Below are positions 41,566-49,982 of a DNA stretch of 64,000 bases, piece after piece (the first letter of the stretch is position 1; every line of letters begins with the position of its first letter). The position numbers and the translations under genes are program-made. Source of the stretch: Nocardiopsis listeri NBRC 13360 (lineage in GTDB: Bacteria; Actinomycetota; Actinomycetes; Streptosporangiales; Streptosporangiaceae); NCBI RefSeq assembly GCF_001570765.1, contig NZ_BCSH01000036.1:1-64000 (forward strand), given 5' to 3'. The notes under the pieces were generated by a model. That model saw only the letters and a list, made by a program, of their open reading frames with translations, searched no databases and was not told the origin of the DNA.

Positions 41566-42555
41566 CTAACCCGCACCCCCATTCACGTCTTCGACCGCCC
41601 CCGACCAGAACCGCTCCCGATACCGCGAAGGCGAACATCCAAGACGCCGCACGAAAGCCTTACGCAACGCCTCACCCGTACCGAACCCACACCCCCGCGC
41701 GATCTCCTCCACCGACGTCGACCCCTCCTCCAACCGCCGCCGTGCCCACTCCAAACGCACCCGCTCCACGTACCGACCCGGACCACACCCCACCCCAGCG
41801 GTGAAGACCCGCGAGAACTGCCGCACCGACAACCCCGCCCGAGCCGCCATCTTGGCCACCGACCAATCCGCCCCCGGATCGGCATCCACCAGATACCGCA
41901 CCTGCCGCACCTCCACCCGCTCGGCCACCTGCACCGCCAACTGGGTCGAAAACTGCGACTGCCCACCCGGACGCACCAGAAAAACCACCAACGTCCGCGC
42001 CAGCTCCAAAGCCACCGCCCGCCCCAGATCCTCCTCCACCACCGCCAACGCCAAATCGATCCCCGAAGTCACCCCCGCCGACGTCCACACCCGCCCCGAC
42101 CGCACGAACACCGCGTCCTCTTCCACCACCAACCCCGGAAACTCAGCGGCCAGCCGGGCACAGTGCCGCCAGTGCGTGGTCACCCGCAACCCCTCCAACA
42201 ACCCCGCACGCGCCAAGACGAACGCCCCCGAACACACCGACGTCACCCGAGCGGCCCGCCCCGCCAACTCCCGCACCACACCCACCAACAACGCATCCGG
42301 ATCATGAGCACCCTCCCCACCGGGCACCACCAACGTGTCCACCCGCCCCACCTCCTCCACCGCCATCGAGGGCACCAACCCCAAACCGGACGAACACACC
42401 ACCGTCTTGCCGCCCACCGAGACGGTCCGCACCCGATACCGCGCCCCCGGCGCCCGCGCCGCCCCCGCGAACACCTCCAACGGCCCCGTCGCGTCCAAGC
42501 TCTGCATCCCATCGAAAAGCACGATGACCACCTCGTGCCACACACCGTTTCCCAT
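41566..42555 (-). CDS. GlxA-type AraC regulator with DJ-1/PfpI domain
   Basis: A 329-residue protein. The N-terminal ~170 residues are a DJ-1/PfpI-like domain (VIVLFDGMQSLDATGPLEVF; VCSGAFVLARAGLL carries the nucleophile-elbow Cys). The C-terminal AraC domain has two HTHs, MAARAGLSVRQFSRVFTAGV and EEIARGCGFGTGEALRKAFV. ATG 42555 begins MGNGVWHEVV; the frame upstream is uninterrupted but unlike the family. Such proteins sense small metabolites and often control nearby catabolic genes; the target here is not evident. Confidence 0.9.
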   Translation of the reverse strand: MGNGVWHEVVIVLFDGMQSLDATGPLEVFAGAARAPGARYRVRTVSVGGKTVVCSSGLGLVPSMAVEEVGRVDTLVVPGGEGAHDPDALLVGVVRELAGRAARVTSVCSGAFVLARAGLLEGLRVTTHWRHCARLAAEFPGLVVEEDAVFVRSGRVWTSAGVTSGIDLALAVVEEDLGRAVALELARTLVVFLVRPGGQSQFSTQLAVQVAERVEVRQVRYLVDADPGADWSVAKMAARAGLSVRQFSRVFTAGVGCGPGRYVERVRLEWARRRLEEGSTSVEEIARGCGFGTGEALRKAFVRRLGCSPSRYRERFWSGAVEDVNGGAG

Positions 42556-42758
42556 ACGCACCACCCCACCGCACCTCGAAAACGACCACAAGGTCACCCA
42601 CCCCAACCATCCGGACACACCCGCGCGCCACCTCACCCCCTTCTCGACCACCCCACCCTTACGCTGTGAACACGACCCGACACACGAAAACCATCCGAAC
42701 TCCACACCACCCCGAGCAGTCCCACCCAGGAGAACACCACCCACACGAACGGACACCC

Positions 42759-43439
42759 GTGAGGCTCTCCGACCGCACCCGCCTGCACCACACCACATCC
42801 GCACCCGCCACCATCGGGCCCCTGGTGCACCTGCACGACGTGTCCCACCCCCACCTGCCACGCCTGGACCTGGCCATCCACCCCGGCCACCACATCGCCC
42901 TGCTGAACCTGAGCACCCCGGCCCGCCACGCCCTGATCCACCTACTCACCGCCCAGATCCACCCCACCCACGGCCACATCACCACCCACACCCGCATCCA
43001 CACCACACCCGCCCGACCCACCCTGGCCCAAACCATCACCGGCCACACCCACCCCGACCCCCACGACCCCCGCCTACACCAGGTCCTGGCCACCTCAGGG
43101 CTCGCCCACCACCCCCACACCACACCCACAAGCCAACTCCCACCCCACCTGGCCGCCCACATCCACCAGGCCCGCACCCTCTACGCCCACACCATGGGCG
43201 CCCACCTACTCCTGATCGACCACCCCACCACCCCCACACCGGCCCCCACACCCACCACCGCCCACCTCACCCTCACCGACCACCCCACCCTGACCCGCAC
43301 CGCCGACCGCATCCTGCTCTTCCACCAAGACCACCTCACCGAAACCGGCGACCACCACCAACTCCTGCTCCGCGGCGGCGCCTACGCACGCCTGTACGCC
43401 CTCCAAAGCATCCGCACCCCCACACCACCGGCCCCCTAA
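42759..43439 (+). CDS. Eroded ABC-transporter nucleotide-binding domain protein
   Basis: A protein of about 226 residues. Its order of segments follows an ABC exporter NBD: DLAIHPGHHIALLNLSTPAR where Walker A should be, SQLPPHLAAHIHQARTLYA at the LSGGQ region, HLLLIDHPTTP at Walker B, and a well-kept end DHPTLTRTADRILLFHQDHL with LLRGGAYARLYALQ. The GxxGxGK(S/T) residues, LSGGQ and the catalytic Glu are all replaced, so ATP hydrolysis is very unlikely. The protein is very rich in His and Thr. SoxR starts nine bases after it. GTG 42759 is one of two possible starts (42666). Confidence 0.65.
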   Translation: MRLSDRTRLHHTTSAPATIGPLVHLHDVSHPHLPRLDLAIHPGHHIALLNLSTPARHALIHLLTAQIHPTHGHITTHTRIHTTPARPTLAQTITGHTHPDPHDPRLHQVLATSGLAHHPHTTPTSQLPPHLAAHIHQARTLYAHTMGAHLLLIDHPTTPTPAPTPTTAHLTLTDHPTLTRTADRILLFHQDHLTETGDHHQLLLRGGAYARLYALQSIRTPTPPAP

Positions 43440-43448
43440 ACTGGACCC

Positions 43449-43916
43449 GTGGCACCCCTAACCAAGGAACTCACCGTCGGCCAGGTCGCCCAACGCTCCG
43501 GAGTGGCCATCTCCGCCCTGCACTTCTACGAACGCCAAGGCCTCATCCACAGCCGCCGCACCACCGGCAACCAACGCCGCTACCACCGCGACACCCTGCG
43601 CCGCGTGGCCTTCATCCGCATCTCCCAACGCGTGGGTCTGCCCCTGGCCCGCATCCGCCAAGCCCTGGAACAACTCCCCGAGAACCGCACCCCCACCCGC
43701 GCCGACTGGGCCTCGGTCTCGGCCCAATGGCGCGACGAACTCGACACCCGCATCGCCCAACTCACCCGCCTACGCGATGACCTGACCGGATGCATCGGCT
43801 GCGGCTGCCTGTCCCTGAACTCCTGCACCCTGTCCAACCCCGACGACGAACTCGCCGCCGCCGGCCCCGGACCCCGCCGCCTCATGGTCGAACGCCTCAT
43901 CGAACCCGACACCTGA
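43449..43916 (+). CDS. soxR: Redox-sensing transcriptional activator SoxR
   Basis: A 155-residue MerR-family protein. The HTH is LTVGQVAQRSGVAISALHFY; the [2Fe-2S] ligands are in CIGCGCLSLNSC (C-x2-C-x-C-x5-C), which is diagnostic for SoxR. In actinomycetes SoxR responds to redox-active metabolites and activates efflux and quinone-reductase genes. The GTG start lies nine bases after the ABC-like gene, implying cotranscription. I did not find a clear SoxR box nearby. Confidence 0.93.
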   Translation: MAPLTKELTVGQVAQRSGVAISALHFYERQGLIHSRRTTGNQRRYHRDTLRRVAFIRISQRVGLPLARIRQALEQLPENRTPTRADWASVSAQWRDELDTRIAQLTRLRDDLTGCIGCGCLSLNSCTLSNPDDELAAAGPGPRRLMVERLIEPDT

Positions 43917-44128
43917 CCCCCAACACCCACCCCACCGGGGAACACCACACCACCCCGCCCCGCCACTTCATCGTCGCCGCCATCGCGGCCACCGGCGTCC
44001 CACTCCTGCTGGACGTGCTCTCCCCTCCTGGGCACCTTCGACATCCCCCTGCATCCCCTTGGCCTTCACCACACGCCTGGCCGCACCCACCATGGGCCTG
44101 CTCCTGGCCGCCACCACCCACGCTGAAC
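43917..44128. other. Non-coding stretch with broken membrane-protein-like frames
   Basis: Short plus-strand frames such as FIVAAIAATGVPLLLDVLSP and LAAPTMGLLLAATTHAE alternate without forming one gene. They look like the decayed end of a membrane protein, but I cannot assign it. Confidence 0.3.
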
Positions 44129-44169
44129 AAAAAAGGGGGGCGAGCCGGCCACAACGGCCCACCCGCCCC
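44129..44169 (-). terminator. Terminator downstream of rnhA
   Basis: On the minus strand GGGGCGGGTGGGCCG folds back on CGGCTCGCCCC with a few mismatches and is followed by TTTTTT, 15 bases after the rnhA stop. Confidence 0.75.
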
Positions 44170-44183
44170 TCCTCGTCACCGCC

Positions 44184-44657
44184 TCACCCCGCGGCGGCCT
44201 CATCGCGCCCGCGCCGGGCCAGCTCATCGGCGTATTCGTTGCCCTCGTCCCCGCTGTGGCCGCGTACCCAACGCCACTCGACCTCGTGACGTGCGGCCAA
44301 CTCGTCCAGACGCCGCCACAGGTCCACGTTCTTGACCGGTTTCTTGCTCGCGGTGGTCCAGCCACGCTTCTTCCACCCGTGCACCCAAGAGGTGATGCCG
44401 TTGCGCACGTAGGAGGAGTCGGTGTGCACGATCGCCGGCACCGGCCGGGTCAGGCTCTCCAAAGCCTGGATGGCCGCCATCAACTCCATCCGATTGTTGG
44501 TGGTCTGGGCCTCGCCCCCGTACAGCTCACGCTCGTGCTCCCCATAACGCAGCCACACACCCCAACCCCCTGGTCCAGGGTTGCCGCTGCATGCCCCGTC
44601 GGTGTAGATGACCACGCTTCGTGTCGAGGTCTGTTCGACCTGATCCCCGTTGTGCAT
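44184..44657 (-). CDS. rnhA: Ribonuclease HI
   Basis: A 157-residue RNase HI, the normal family length. Active-site residues are visible: Asp in [18 protein letters not shown], Glu in [14 protein letters not shown], Asp in [14 protein letters not shown], and Asp in [12 protein letters not shown]. The substrate-handle region [20 protein letters not shown] is present. It removes RNA from RNA-DNA hybrids. ATG 44657 is chosen because the family homology begins about 14 residues later; the frame extends upstream without support. Ends at a clear terminator. Confidence 0.95.
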   Translation of the reverse strand: MHNGDQVEQTSTRSVVIYTDGACSGNPGPGGWGVWLRYGEHERELYGGEAQTTNNRMELMAAIQALESLTRPVPAIVHTDSSYVRNGITSWVHGWKKRGWTTASKKPVKNVDLWRRLDELAARHEVEWRWVRGHSGDEGNEYADELARRGRDEAAAG

Positions 44658-44899
44658 GCCGGGCAATCTACCGCCCTCAAAGATCACGAAAAGGCCACAC
44701 ACCCCACAAAAAGGGCCACCACCAGAGCCACCCACCCCCAATGGAGCCCCATAGGCACCCGAAAAGGTCCAGACAGAAGACCAATGGCACCCTCCGCGAC
44801 CGACCCACCGTCCACTCCCCACGGCCACGAACCACTACCCACCGCACCCATACCCGCACCCGCCGTGGAAGAACACCCACAGAACCACGACCCGAACAA

Positions 44900-44935
44900 G
44901 GGGTCGAGGAGGATTGCTACAGGATTTGGCGGTAG
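44900..44935 (+). repeat. Left Tn3-type end of the LysR-SDR block
   Basis: Runs GGGG to GGCGGTAG and matches the family of ends at 30391, 32582 and 35925 at most conserved positions (GGGGT-GAGGA, ACAGGAT, GGCG-TAG). Confidence 0.7.
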
Positions 44936-45005
44936 AGCCATGACCTGGGCGACGGTTCGATGACGGGACCGATTTGCCCAGTTCTCAGCCCCTACGTTCG
45001 TGGCC

Positions 45006-45128
45006 ATGCCGCATGAGTACCTCTCCCAAGACCAGATCGCCCACTACGGCCCCCAAGGCCTTCACCCTGGCCGCGAGCAAGCACACACCCGCCACTCAAC
45101 TCGGCTGGGCGGTAAGGCAGGCCCATGA
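45006..45128 (+). pseudogene. Tn3-family transposase N-terminal relic
   Basis: MPHEYLSQDQIAHYGPQG resembles the DUF4158 start ([15 protein letters not shown]) seen at 35893, but the frame then diverges and stops after 40 codons. Downstream to 45285 only short frames remain (for example GKKAVVYDGTVQVASIRIRL), with no recognisable gene. Confidence 0.5.
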
Positions 45129-45285
45129 GTAACCACAGCGGGCCCTAGCACCTCGCCGAAGGCGGCCGTAGCGGCGCGGATAAGCCGGGCCCACGGGGTA
45201 AGAAGGCCGTGGTCTATGACGGGACCGTGCAGGTGGCCTCGATCCGGATCCGGCTACGCGACCTCACCCGTTCAAAAACCACGAC

Positions 45286-46194
45286 CTAACTCAGGGCGAA
45301 CACCGAGGGTGGGGTGCTCTGTTCGGTGACCTCGCGCAGGTAGCTCCGCGCCAGGTCGGCCAAGCTCTCGATCTCGGGGTGGGGGCGCGTTGAGGGCCAG
45401 ATCAGGCTGACCTCGACCCGCGGGGAGTCCCAGACGGGACGGTAGACCACGTCGGGCCAGGTGTGCCCGTAGCGGGTGGCAGCGGCCGTCACCCCGACGG
45501 CGTCGCCGATAGCGATACGGGCCAGCCACTCATCGGTGTTGGCCACTGTCACCGTGGCCGGTGTCGGGGCGATGTGCTCCCACAGGCGCACGGTCGCGGT
45601 GGGCGCGGTCGCGCACAGCGCCACACGGTGGGTGGCGAGCTCCTCCAAACCCAGCTTGTCGGCTGTAGCGAGCGGGCTCGCGGCGGCCACGGCAGCCACC
45701 AGGGTTTCGGTGAACAGGTGAGCGCTGGTCAGGGCGGGGTCTGCGACCTGATCGGGCAAGACCCGGCGCACGATCACCGCGTCCAACTCCCCCGCGGCCA
45801 AGGAGGCTTCGGGATCGGCGGGGCGGCTGATGTGCACGGGGGTGGCCGAACGTTCTCGCCACCGCCGGATCAAGGGCACGGTGTGCTGCCCCAGCCCGGC
45901 CCAGGCCCATCCCAACCGCAACGCGGACGCTTCCCCCGATCGGGCGGTCTCTATGGCCCGGTCGATGCCGTCCAGCAACGGGCGTATCTGGCCGACCAAG
46001 CGGTGCCCGGCCTCGGTCAGCGCCACCTGGCGGGTGGTGCGCTCGACCAGGCGGACGCCGGTGATCTGCTCCAGTCGGGCGATGGTGCGCGACAGGGTCG
46101 GCTGGGTGGTGGCGAGTTCGGCCGCCGCGCCGGTGAACGTCTCGGCCCGGTCGAGCGCCTCCAGGGCGCGCAGGTGACGCAACTCCACACTCAT
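45286..46194 (-). CDS. LysR-family regulator
   Basis: A 302-residue regulator. The N-terminal HTH is MSVELRHLRALEALDRAETF with TGAAAELATTQPTLSRTIAR, and the ligand domain follows (LRLGWAWAGLGQHTVPLIRR onwards). ATG 46194 is the family start. It is divergent from the SDR gene across 69 bp, the classic LysR-target arrangement, so it probably activates the SDR in response to a metabolite. A transfer origin is suggested by the flanking Tn3-type ends. Confidence 0.9.
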   Translation of the reverse strand: MSVELRHLRALEALDRAETFTGAAAELATTQPTLSRTIARLEQITGVRLVERTTRQVALTEAGHRLVGQIRPLLDGIDRAIETARSGEASALRLGWAWAGLGQHTVPLIRRWRERSATPVHISRPADPEASLAAGELDAVIVRRVLPDQVADPALTSAHLFTETLVAAVAAASPLATADKLGLEELATHRVALCATAPTATVRLWEHIAPTPATVTVANTDEWLARIAIGDAVGVTAAATRYGHTWPDVVYRPVWDSPRVEVSLIWPSTRPHPEIESLADLARSYLREVTEQSTPPSVFALS

Positions 46195-46263
46195 ACGTCC
46201 ACTGTATGAATCCGTGCGCGTGTGTATTTCTCTCACCAGGCCAGACGTTTCTAGCCTGGACAT

Positions 46264-46860
46264 ATGCGCATCCTCATCATCGGAGCCTCCGGCAAGGCCG
46301 GGGCCGCCGTCCACCACACCCTGACCGAACGCGGACACGAACTGATCAGCGTCGGGCGCACCTCGGGCGATATCCGCTGCGACATCACCGACCCCGACAA
46401 CCTCGAACAACTGTGGCAGCGCGCGGGCGAAGTCGACGCGGTCGTCAGCGCCGCCGGAGATGTGCCCTACCGGCCCCTGGCCGACCTGGAACCCGGCGAC
46501 TACCTGTCGGCCTTTCACGGCAAGGTCCTCAGCCAGATCAACCTGGTACGCACCGGCTCAGAGCACGTGAATCCGCGCGGCTCGTTCACCCTGATCAGCG
46601 GGATCCCGGCCCGCGAGCCCATCGTGACCGGGGCCGCGGCGGCGATGGCCGGGGGCGCGGTGGAAGCCTTCGTGCGCGCCGCCGCCTTGGAGATCGCCCC
46701 GCAGCGTATCAACGCCGTCAGCCCCTCGGTGTTCACCGAGAGCCTGGACGACTACGGCGACTTCTTCCCCGGCTTTGTGCCGGTGGACCTGTCCGAGGTG
46801 GCCCGGGCCTATGTGAAGTCGGTCGAGGGCGCGGCCAGCGGGCAAGTGCTGGTGCCGTGA
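46264..46860 (+). CDS. Short-chain dehydrogenase/reductase (atypical)
   Basis: A 198-residue SDR-fold protein. The cofactor loop is RILIIGASGKAGAAVHHTLT, and DAVVSAAGDV and GSFTLISGIPAREP are standard SDR strands, with the Ser present. The usual catalytic YxxxK is absent: the helix reads TGAAAAMAGGAVEAFVRAAA. Short atypical SDRs of this type are common in actinomycetes and their chemistry is unclear. It is divergent from LysR; its stop overlaps the GTG of the EamA fragment. Confidence 0.82.
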   Translation: MRILIIGASGKAGAAVHHTLTERGHELISVGRTSGDIRCDITDPDNLEQLWQRAGEVDAVVSAAGDVPYRPLADLEPGDYLSAFHGKVLSQINLVRTGSEHVNPRGSFTLISGIPAREPIVTGAAAAMAGGAVEAFVRAAALEIAPQRINAVSPSVFTESLDDYGDFFPGFVPVDLSEVARAYVKSVEGAASGQVLVP

Positions 46861-47072
46861 GCGTGTCACGTTCGGCCGCCACGGCGGCCTATGTGCTCTT
46901 GGGACTGTTCTGGGGCACCTCGTTCTTGTTCATGTCCTGGTCCACCGACCTGATCTCACCGGCTCGAACCCCGCTGTTGCGCGTGGTGTTCGCACTGGTG
47001 CCGGTCGCGCTGTTGGCGCCCCTCACCCGCGCGCGGGCCTGGTGGCACCGCCACTCGGAGTCCAGAGGGTGA
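46857..47072 (+). pseudogene. EamA/DMT transporter, N-terminal fragment
   Basis: Starts at GTG 46857, overlapping the SDR stop by four bases. SAATAAYVLLGLFWGTSFLF and the second helix VVFALVPVALLAPLTRARA are the first two helices of an EamA-family exporter. Homology ends near residue 60, after which the frame runs into sequence complementary to the small Cys-rich gene and stops at 71 codons. The normal protein has about 300 residues and ten helices. Confidence 0.75.
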
Positions 47073-47140
47073 GCAGGACCGCTCTGGGCGATGGTCTTAC
47101 CGCACAAGCAGCAGGTAAGACGGATCTTCGGACGGGGCAT
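46889..47140 (-). CDS. Small Cys-rich protein, probably chimeric at its 3' end
   Basis: ATG 47140 follows AAGGAGAGCCC, a strong ribosome-binding site. The first ~34 residues (MPRPKIRLTCCLCGKTIAQS, then PLDSEWRCHQ) contain CCxC/CxxC and look like a small zinc-ribbon protein. From about 47040 leftward the frame is antisense to the EamA helices and has no coding character, so the natural C-terminus has been replaced. Total 83 residues. Both this gene and EamA were cut at the same junction. Confidence 0.45.
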   Translation of the reverse strand: MPRPKIRLTCCLCGKTIAQSGPAHPLDSEWRCHQARARVRGANSATGTSANTTRNSGVRAGEIRSVDQDMNKNEVPQNSPKST

Positions 47141-47162
47141 GGGCTCTCCTTCGTGTTCGGGG

Positions 47163-47197
47163 CCCATATAAATCCTGTGGTAATCCTCCTCGACCCC
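47163..47197 (-). repeat. Right Tn3-type end of the LysR-SDR block
   Basis: Read leftward: GGGGTCGAGGAGGATTACCA then CAGGATTTATATGGG. The inner third differs from the left end. It serves as the upstream region of the small Cys-rich gene. Confidence 0.55.
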
Positions 47198-47215
47198 CGA
47201 CGACCACCCCCACAC

Positions 47216-47258
47216 GCGGCGGGCCGCGAACCCCTCCACAGGGTTCGCGGCCCGCCGC
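47216..47258 (-). terminator. Strong terminator after peptide deformylase
   Basis: An 18-bp perfect GC-rich stem (GCGGCGGGCCGCGAACCC with its complement) around a seven-base loop, 14 bases beyond the def stop codon. Confidence 0.85.
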
Positions 47259-47272
47259 ACACACCACCAGAC

Positions 47273-47938
47273 CTAACCGGCCGAGTACGCCTCCAACTCC
47301 CGCGCCCGCTCCTGGCGCCGCGCGAACACACTGTCGGCCATCTCGTTCATCTTCTTCAACACCCGCTTACGCTCACGCTTGGACAACCGATCGATGTACA
47401 ACCGCCCCCACGTGTGATCGGTCTCGTGCTGCAAACACCGTGCGAAATACCCACTCCCGGACAGCACCACCTCAGCACCATCCCTGTCCACCCCACGCAC
47501 CGTCGCCGACTCCGCCCGCCCCAACTCCGCATGCGGCCCCGGAACCGACAAACACCCCTCGTTGTCCACCACCACGGCATCGGCCACATCACGCTCATCC
47601 AACACCGGATTGATCACATGACCCACATGCCGCACACCATCATCATCAGGACAGTCATAGACGAACACCCGCCAGTCCACACCCACCTGACTACCCGCCA
47701 ACCCCACACCCTCGGCCGCGTACATCGTCACGAACATGTCATCGACCAACCGCGACAACTCCGCGCCACCCAACATCTCCTCGGGCACATCACGACCGGC
47801 CCGATGCAACACATCCTCACCGGTCACCGTCACCCGCAACACCCGACCACGCGCCGCCTCCGGAGCAAGATCAGGGAAATCCGCCACCTCCCGCCCCTGG
47901 ACGACGGTCACGGGCACGGGCACAGACTGCTCCGACAT
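47273..47938 (-). CDS. def: Peptide deformylase
   Basis: A 221-residue deformylase with all three motifs: GVGLAGSQVGVDWRVF (motif 1, with Gly-Ser rather than Ala-Ala), NEGCLSVPGPHAEL (motif 2, metal Cys), and LQHETDHTWGRLYIDRL (motif 3, HExxH-type metal ligands). It removes the formyl group from nascent proteins. ATG 47938 (MSEQSVPVPVT) is used; the upstream extension is not conserved. The N-terminal extension of ~40 residues is longer than in E. coli. Another deformylase probably exists elsewhere in the genome. Confidence 0.93.
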   Translation of the reverse strand: MSEQSVPVPVTVVQGREVADFPDLAPEAARGRVLRVTVTGEDVLHRAGRDVPEEMLGGAELSRLVDDMFVTMYAAEGVGLAGSQVGVDWRVFVYDCPDDDGVRHVGHVINPVLDERDVADAVVVDNEGCLSVPGPHAELGRAESATVRGVDRDGAEVVLSGSGYFARCLQHETDHTWGRLYIDRLSKRERKRVLKKMNEMADSVFARRQERARELEAYSAG

Positions 47939-48043
47939 GGCTCTACTCTCCGGACAGGCGACAACAGACGGTACAAACACCGCCACACCCGAAAAACTAG
48001 CATGAACCGGCAGGTCACCCCCGCCACCCACAACCATCCACCA

Positions 48044-48487
48044 CTACCGGAACCACGCATTGCCCTGAATGAAACACCGCGCCAGATAGTCCCGCAACGA
48101 CACCACCACCAACCGACGCCGATCACTCTCATGATCCCACACCACGATCCCCGGCCCATAGTCCGTATGCACATACGCGAACTGCGGACCCATATCCGAA
48201 TCACCGAAGAAGATCATCTCATCGAACGGCGCGTACAACTCCAGATAATCCGGCTCCCCACGCATCGCCAGATTGTCCTCCACCAACCGACGCGCACCCC
48301 ACACCACCTCATCCCCGTACTCGTTCACCACCCCATCCGTCTCACGCAACAACGACGCCAACTCGAACGGCAAAGGCAGCATCAAATGCTTCTCCACCTC
48401 GGCCAGCATCACCTCATCGGCCGCATCACTCAGATCGGCCTCCGGATACATCTCCAAGATCAGTTCACGCCACACACCCACGATCAT
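48044..48487 (-). CDS. SUKH/SMI1-KNR4 family protein
   Basis: A 147-residue SUKH-fold protein: VEKHLMLPLPFELASLLRET followed by DGVVNEYGDEVVWGARRLVE, then APFDEMIFFGDSDMGPQFAY, and the end VVVSLRDYLARCF. These are the usual SMI1/KNR4 landmarks (LP..L..L...DG and FFGDxGxG). SUKH proteins include immunity proteins of contact-dependent toxins, but no toxin gene is adjacent here, so that role is only possible. ATG 48487 is used. Confidence 0.83.
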   Translation of the reverse strand: MIVGVWRELILEMYPEADLSDAADEVMLAEVEKHLMLPLPFELASLLRETDGVVNEYGDEVVWGARRLVEDNLAMRGEPDYLELYAPFDEMIFFGDSDMGPQFAYVHTDYGPGIVVWDHESDRRRLVVVSLRDYLARCFIQGNAWFR

Positions 48488-48713
48488 CACAGGTCGCGGC
48501 AACACACGAGAAATCGCACCCGGCGAGTTGCCCCGAAAATCCACCACACCACCCCGCACACCACCACCCCCAACACCCCAACCACCCCCAAAAACCCACC
48601 AAAGCCCCACCATCCACCACACCAACCAAGGGAGCCACCACCACCGACCCACCCCACCCCGACCACGCACAATAGAAACCAACAACCCACCCACCCAGGA
48701 AGAGACACCCACC

Positions 48714-49982
48714 ATGCCCACCACCCGCACACCCCGCGGACCCCACACCACCACCTGGGCCTACCTCTTCCTCCTCATCTCCCACAACACAGCCGCCCTC
48801 CTCCTACTCCCCCTCGTCCTCGCCTCCGCCCTCCTCACCCTCCTCTGGGTCGGCCTCCCCTTCATCATCCTCACCGCCCTCACCCTCCGCACCATCGCCA
48901 ACGCCCAACGCACCACCCTCACCAAAATCCTCCAAACCCCCGTCCCCGCCGCCTACCGCCCCCTCCCACCCACCGGCATCATCACCCGAGTCCGCATCAT
49001 CATCACCGACCCCGCCACCTGGAGAGACCTCCTCTGGCTCACCGCCTCACCCCTCCTCACCACCCTCGCCCTCATCCCCGCCCTCCTCTACGCCCACGCC
49101 ACCTACCAAACCCTCTACGCACTCCTCCTCTGGCACCACACACACGAGCTCTACGGCCTCACCGCCACCACCCAACCCCAAGCCCTCCTCGCCCTCATCC
49201 CCGCAGCCCTGCTCGCCACCCTCGCCCACACCCTCACCCCCCACACCACCAACGCCTGCACCCGCCTCTCCCGCCTCATCCTCGCCCCCTCCGAAAAAGC
49301 CCGACTCACCGCACGCGTCGCCCACCTCGCCACCAGCCGCGCCGACACCATCGACACCCAAGCCTTCGAAATCCGCCGCATCGAACGCGACCTCCACGAC
49401 GGCGCCCAAGCCCGCCTCGTCGCCCTCGGCATGACCCTCGGCATGGCCGAAAACCTCGTCCAAACCAACCCACAAGCCGCCCGCACCATGCTCACCGAAG
49501 CCCGCGAAACCACCCGCCAAGCCCTCACCGAACTCCGCGACCTCGTCCGCGGCATCCACCCACCCGTCCTCGTCGAACGCGGACTCCCCGGCGCCGTCCA
49601 AGCCCTCGCCCTCACCCACAACCTCCCCATCACCGTCACCACCCACCTCCACGGCCGCCCCGCCGACCCCGTCGAATCAGCCGCCTACTTCGCCATCGCC
49701 GAACTCCTCACCAACACCGCAAAACACGCAAACGCCACCCACGCCTGGATCCACATCAACCACGGCCGACAACGCCTCATCATCACCGTCACCGACAACG
49801 GCCACGGCGGAGCCACCCCCACCCCCGAAAGCGGACTCAACGGCATCGCACGCCGACTCGACGCCTTCGATGGCACCATGAACATCACCAGCCCCACAGG
49901 CGGACCGACCATCATCACCCTGGAGATCCCGTGCGCGTTGTCATCGCCGAAGACCTTGCCCTCCTCCGCGACGGACTCATAA
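48714..49982 (+). CDS. Sensor histidine kinase (HisKA_3 type)
   Basis: A 422-residue kinase. Four hydrophobic helices in two pairs (about residues 18-60 and 105-180) form a membrane sensor; the phosphoacceptor His is in EIRRIERDLHDGAQARLVAL; the ATPase domain has FAIAELLTNTAKHANATHA and DNGHGGA. Leucine is written almost only as CTC, unlike the CTG-rich neighbours. The 3' end overlaps the response-regulator gene by 52 bases in another frame. The upstream 226 bp is purine-poor with AGGAAGAGA before the ATG. Confidence 0.9.
   Translation: MPTTRTPRGPHTTTWAYLFLLISHNTAALLLLPLVLASALLTLLWVGLPFIILTALTLRTIANAQRTTLTKILQTPVPAAYRPLPPTGIITRVRIIITDPATWRDLLWLTASPLLTTLALIPALLYAHATYQTLYALLLWHHTHELYGLTATTQPQALLALIPAALLATLAHTLTPHTTNACTRLSRLILAPSEKARLTARVAHLATSRADTIDTQAFEIRRIERDLHDGAQARLVALGMTLGMAENLVQTNPQAARTMLTEARETTRQALTELRDLVRGIHPPVLVERGLPGAVQALALTHNLPITVTTHLHGRPADPVESAAYFAIAELLTNTAKHANATHAWIHINHGRQRLIITVTDNGHGGATPTPESGLNGIARRLDAFDGTMNITSPTGGPTIITLEIPCALSSPKTLPSSATDS

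Larger units (their letters stand above)
44900..47197. mobile_element. Second block bounded by Tn3-type inverted repeats (LysR-SDR)
   Basis: GGGGTCGAGGAGGATTGCTA at 44900 and, read leftward from 47197, GGGGTCGAGGAGGATTACCA share their outer ~28 bp with three mismatches. Inside are a transposase N-terminal relic 70 bp from the left end, a LysR gene, an SDR gene, a truncated EamA gene and a small Cys-rich fragment. The layout repeats that of 30391-35961: Tn3 ends without a working transposase. No target duplication is visible. Confidence 0.55.
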
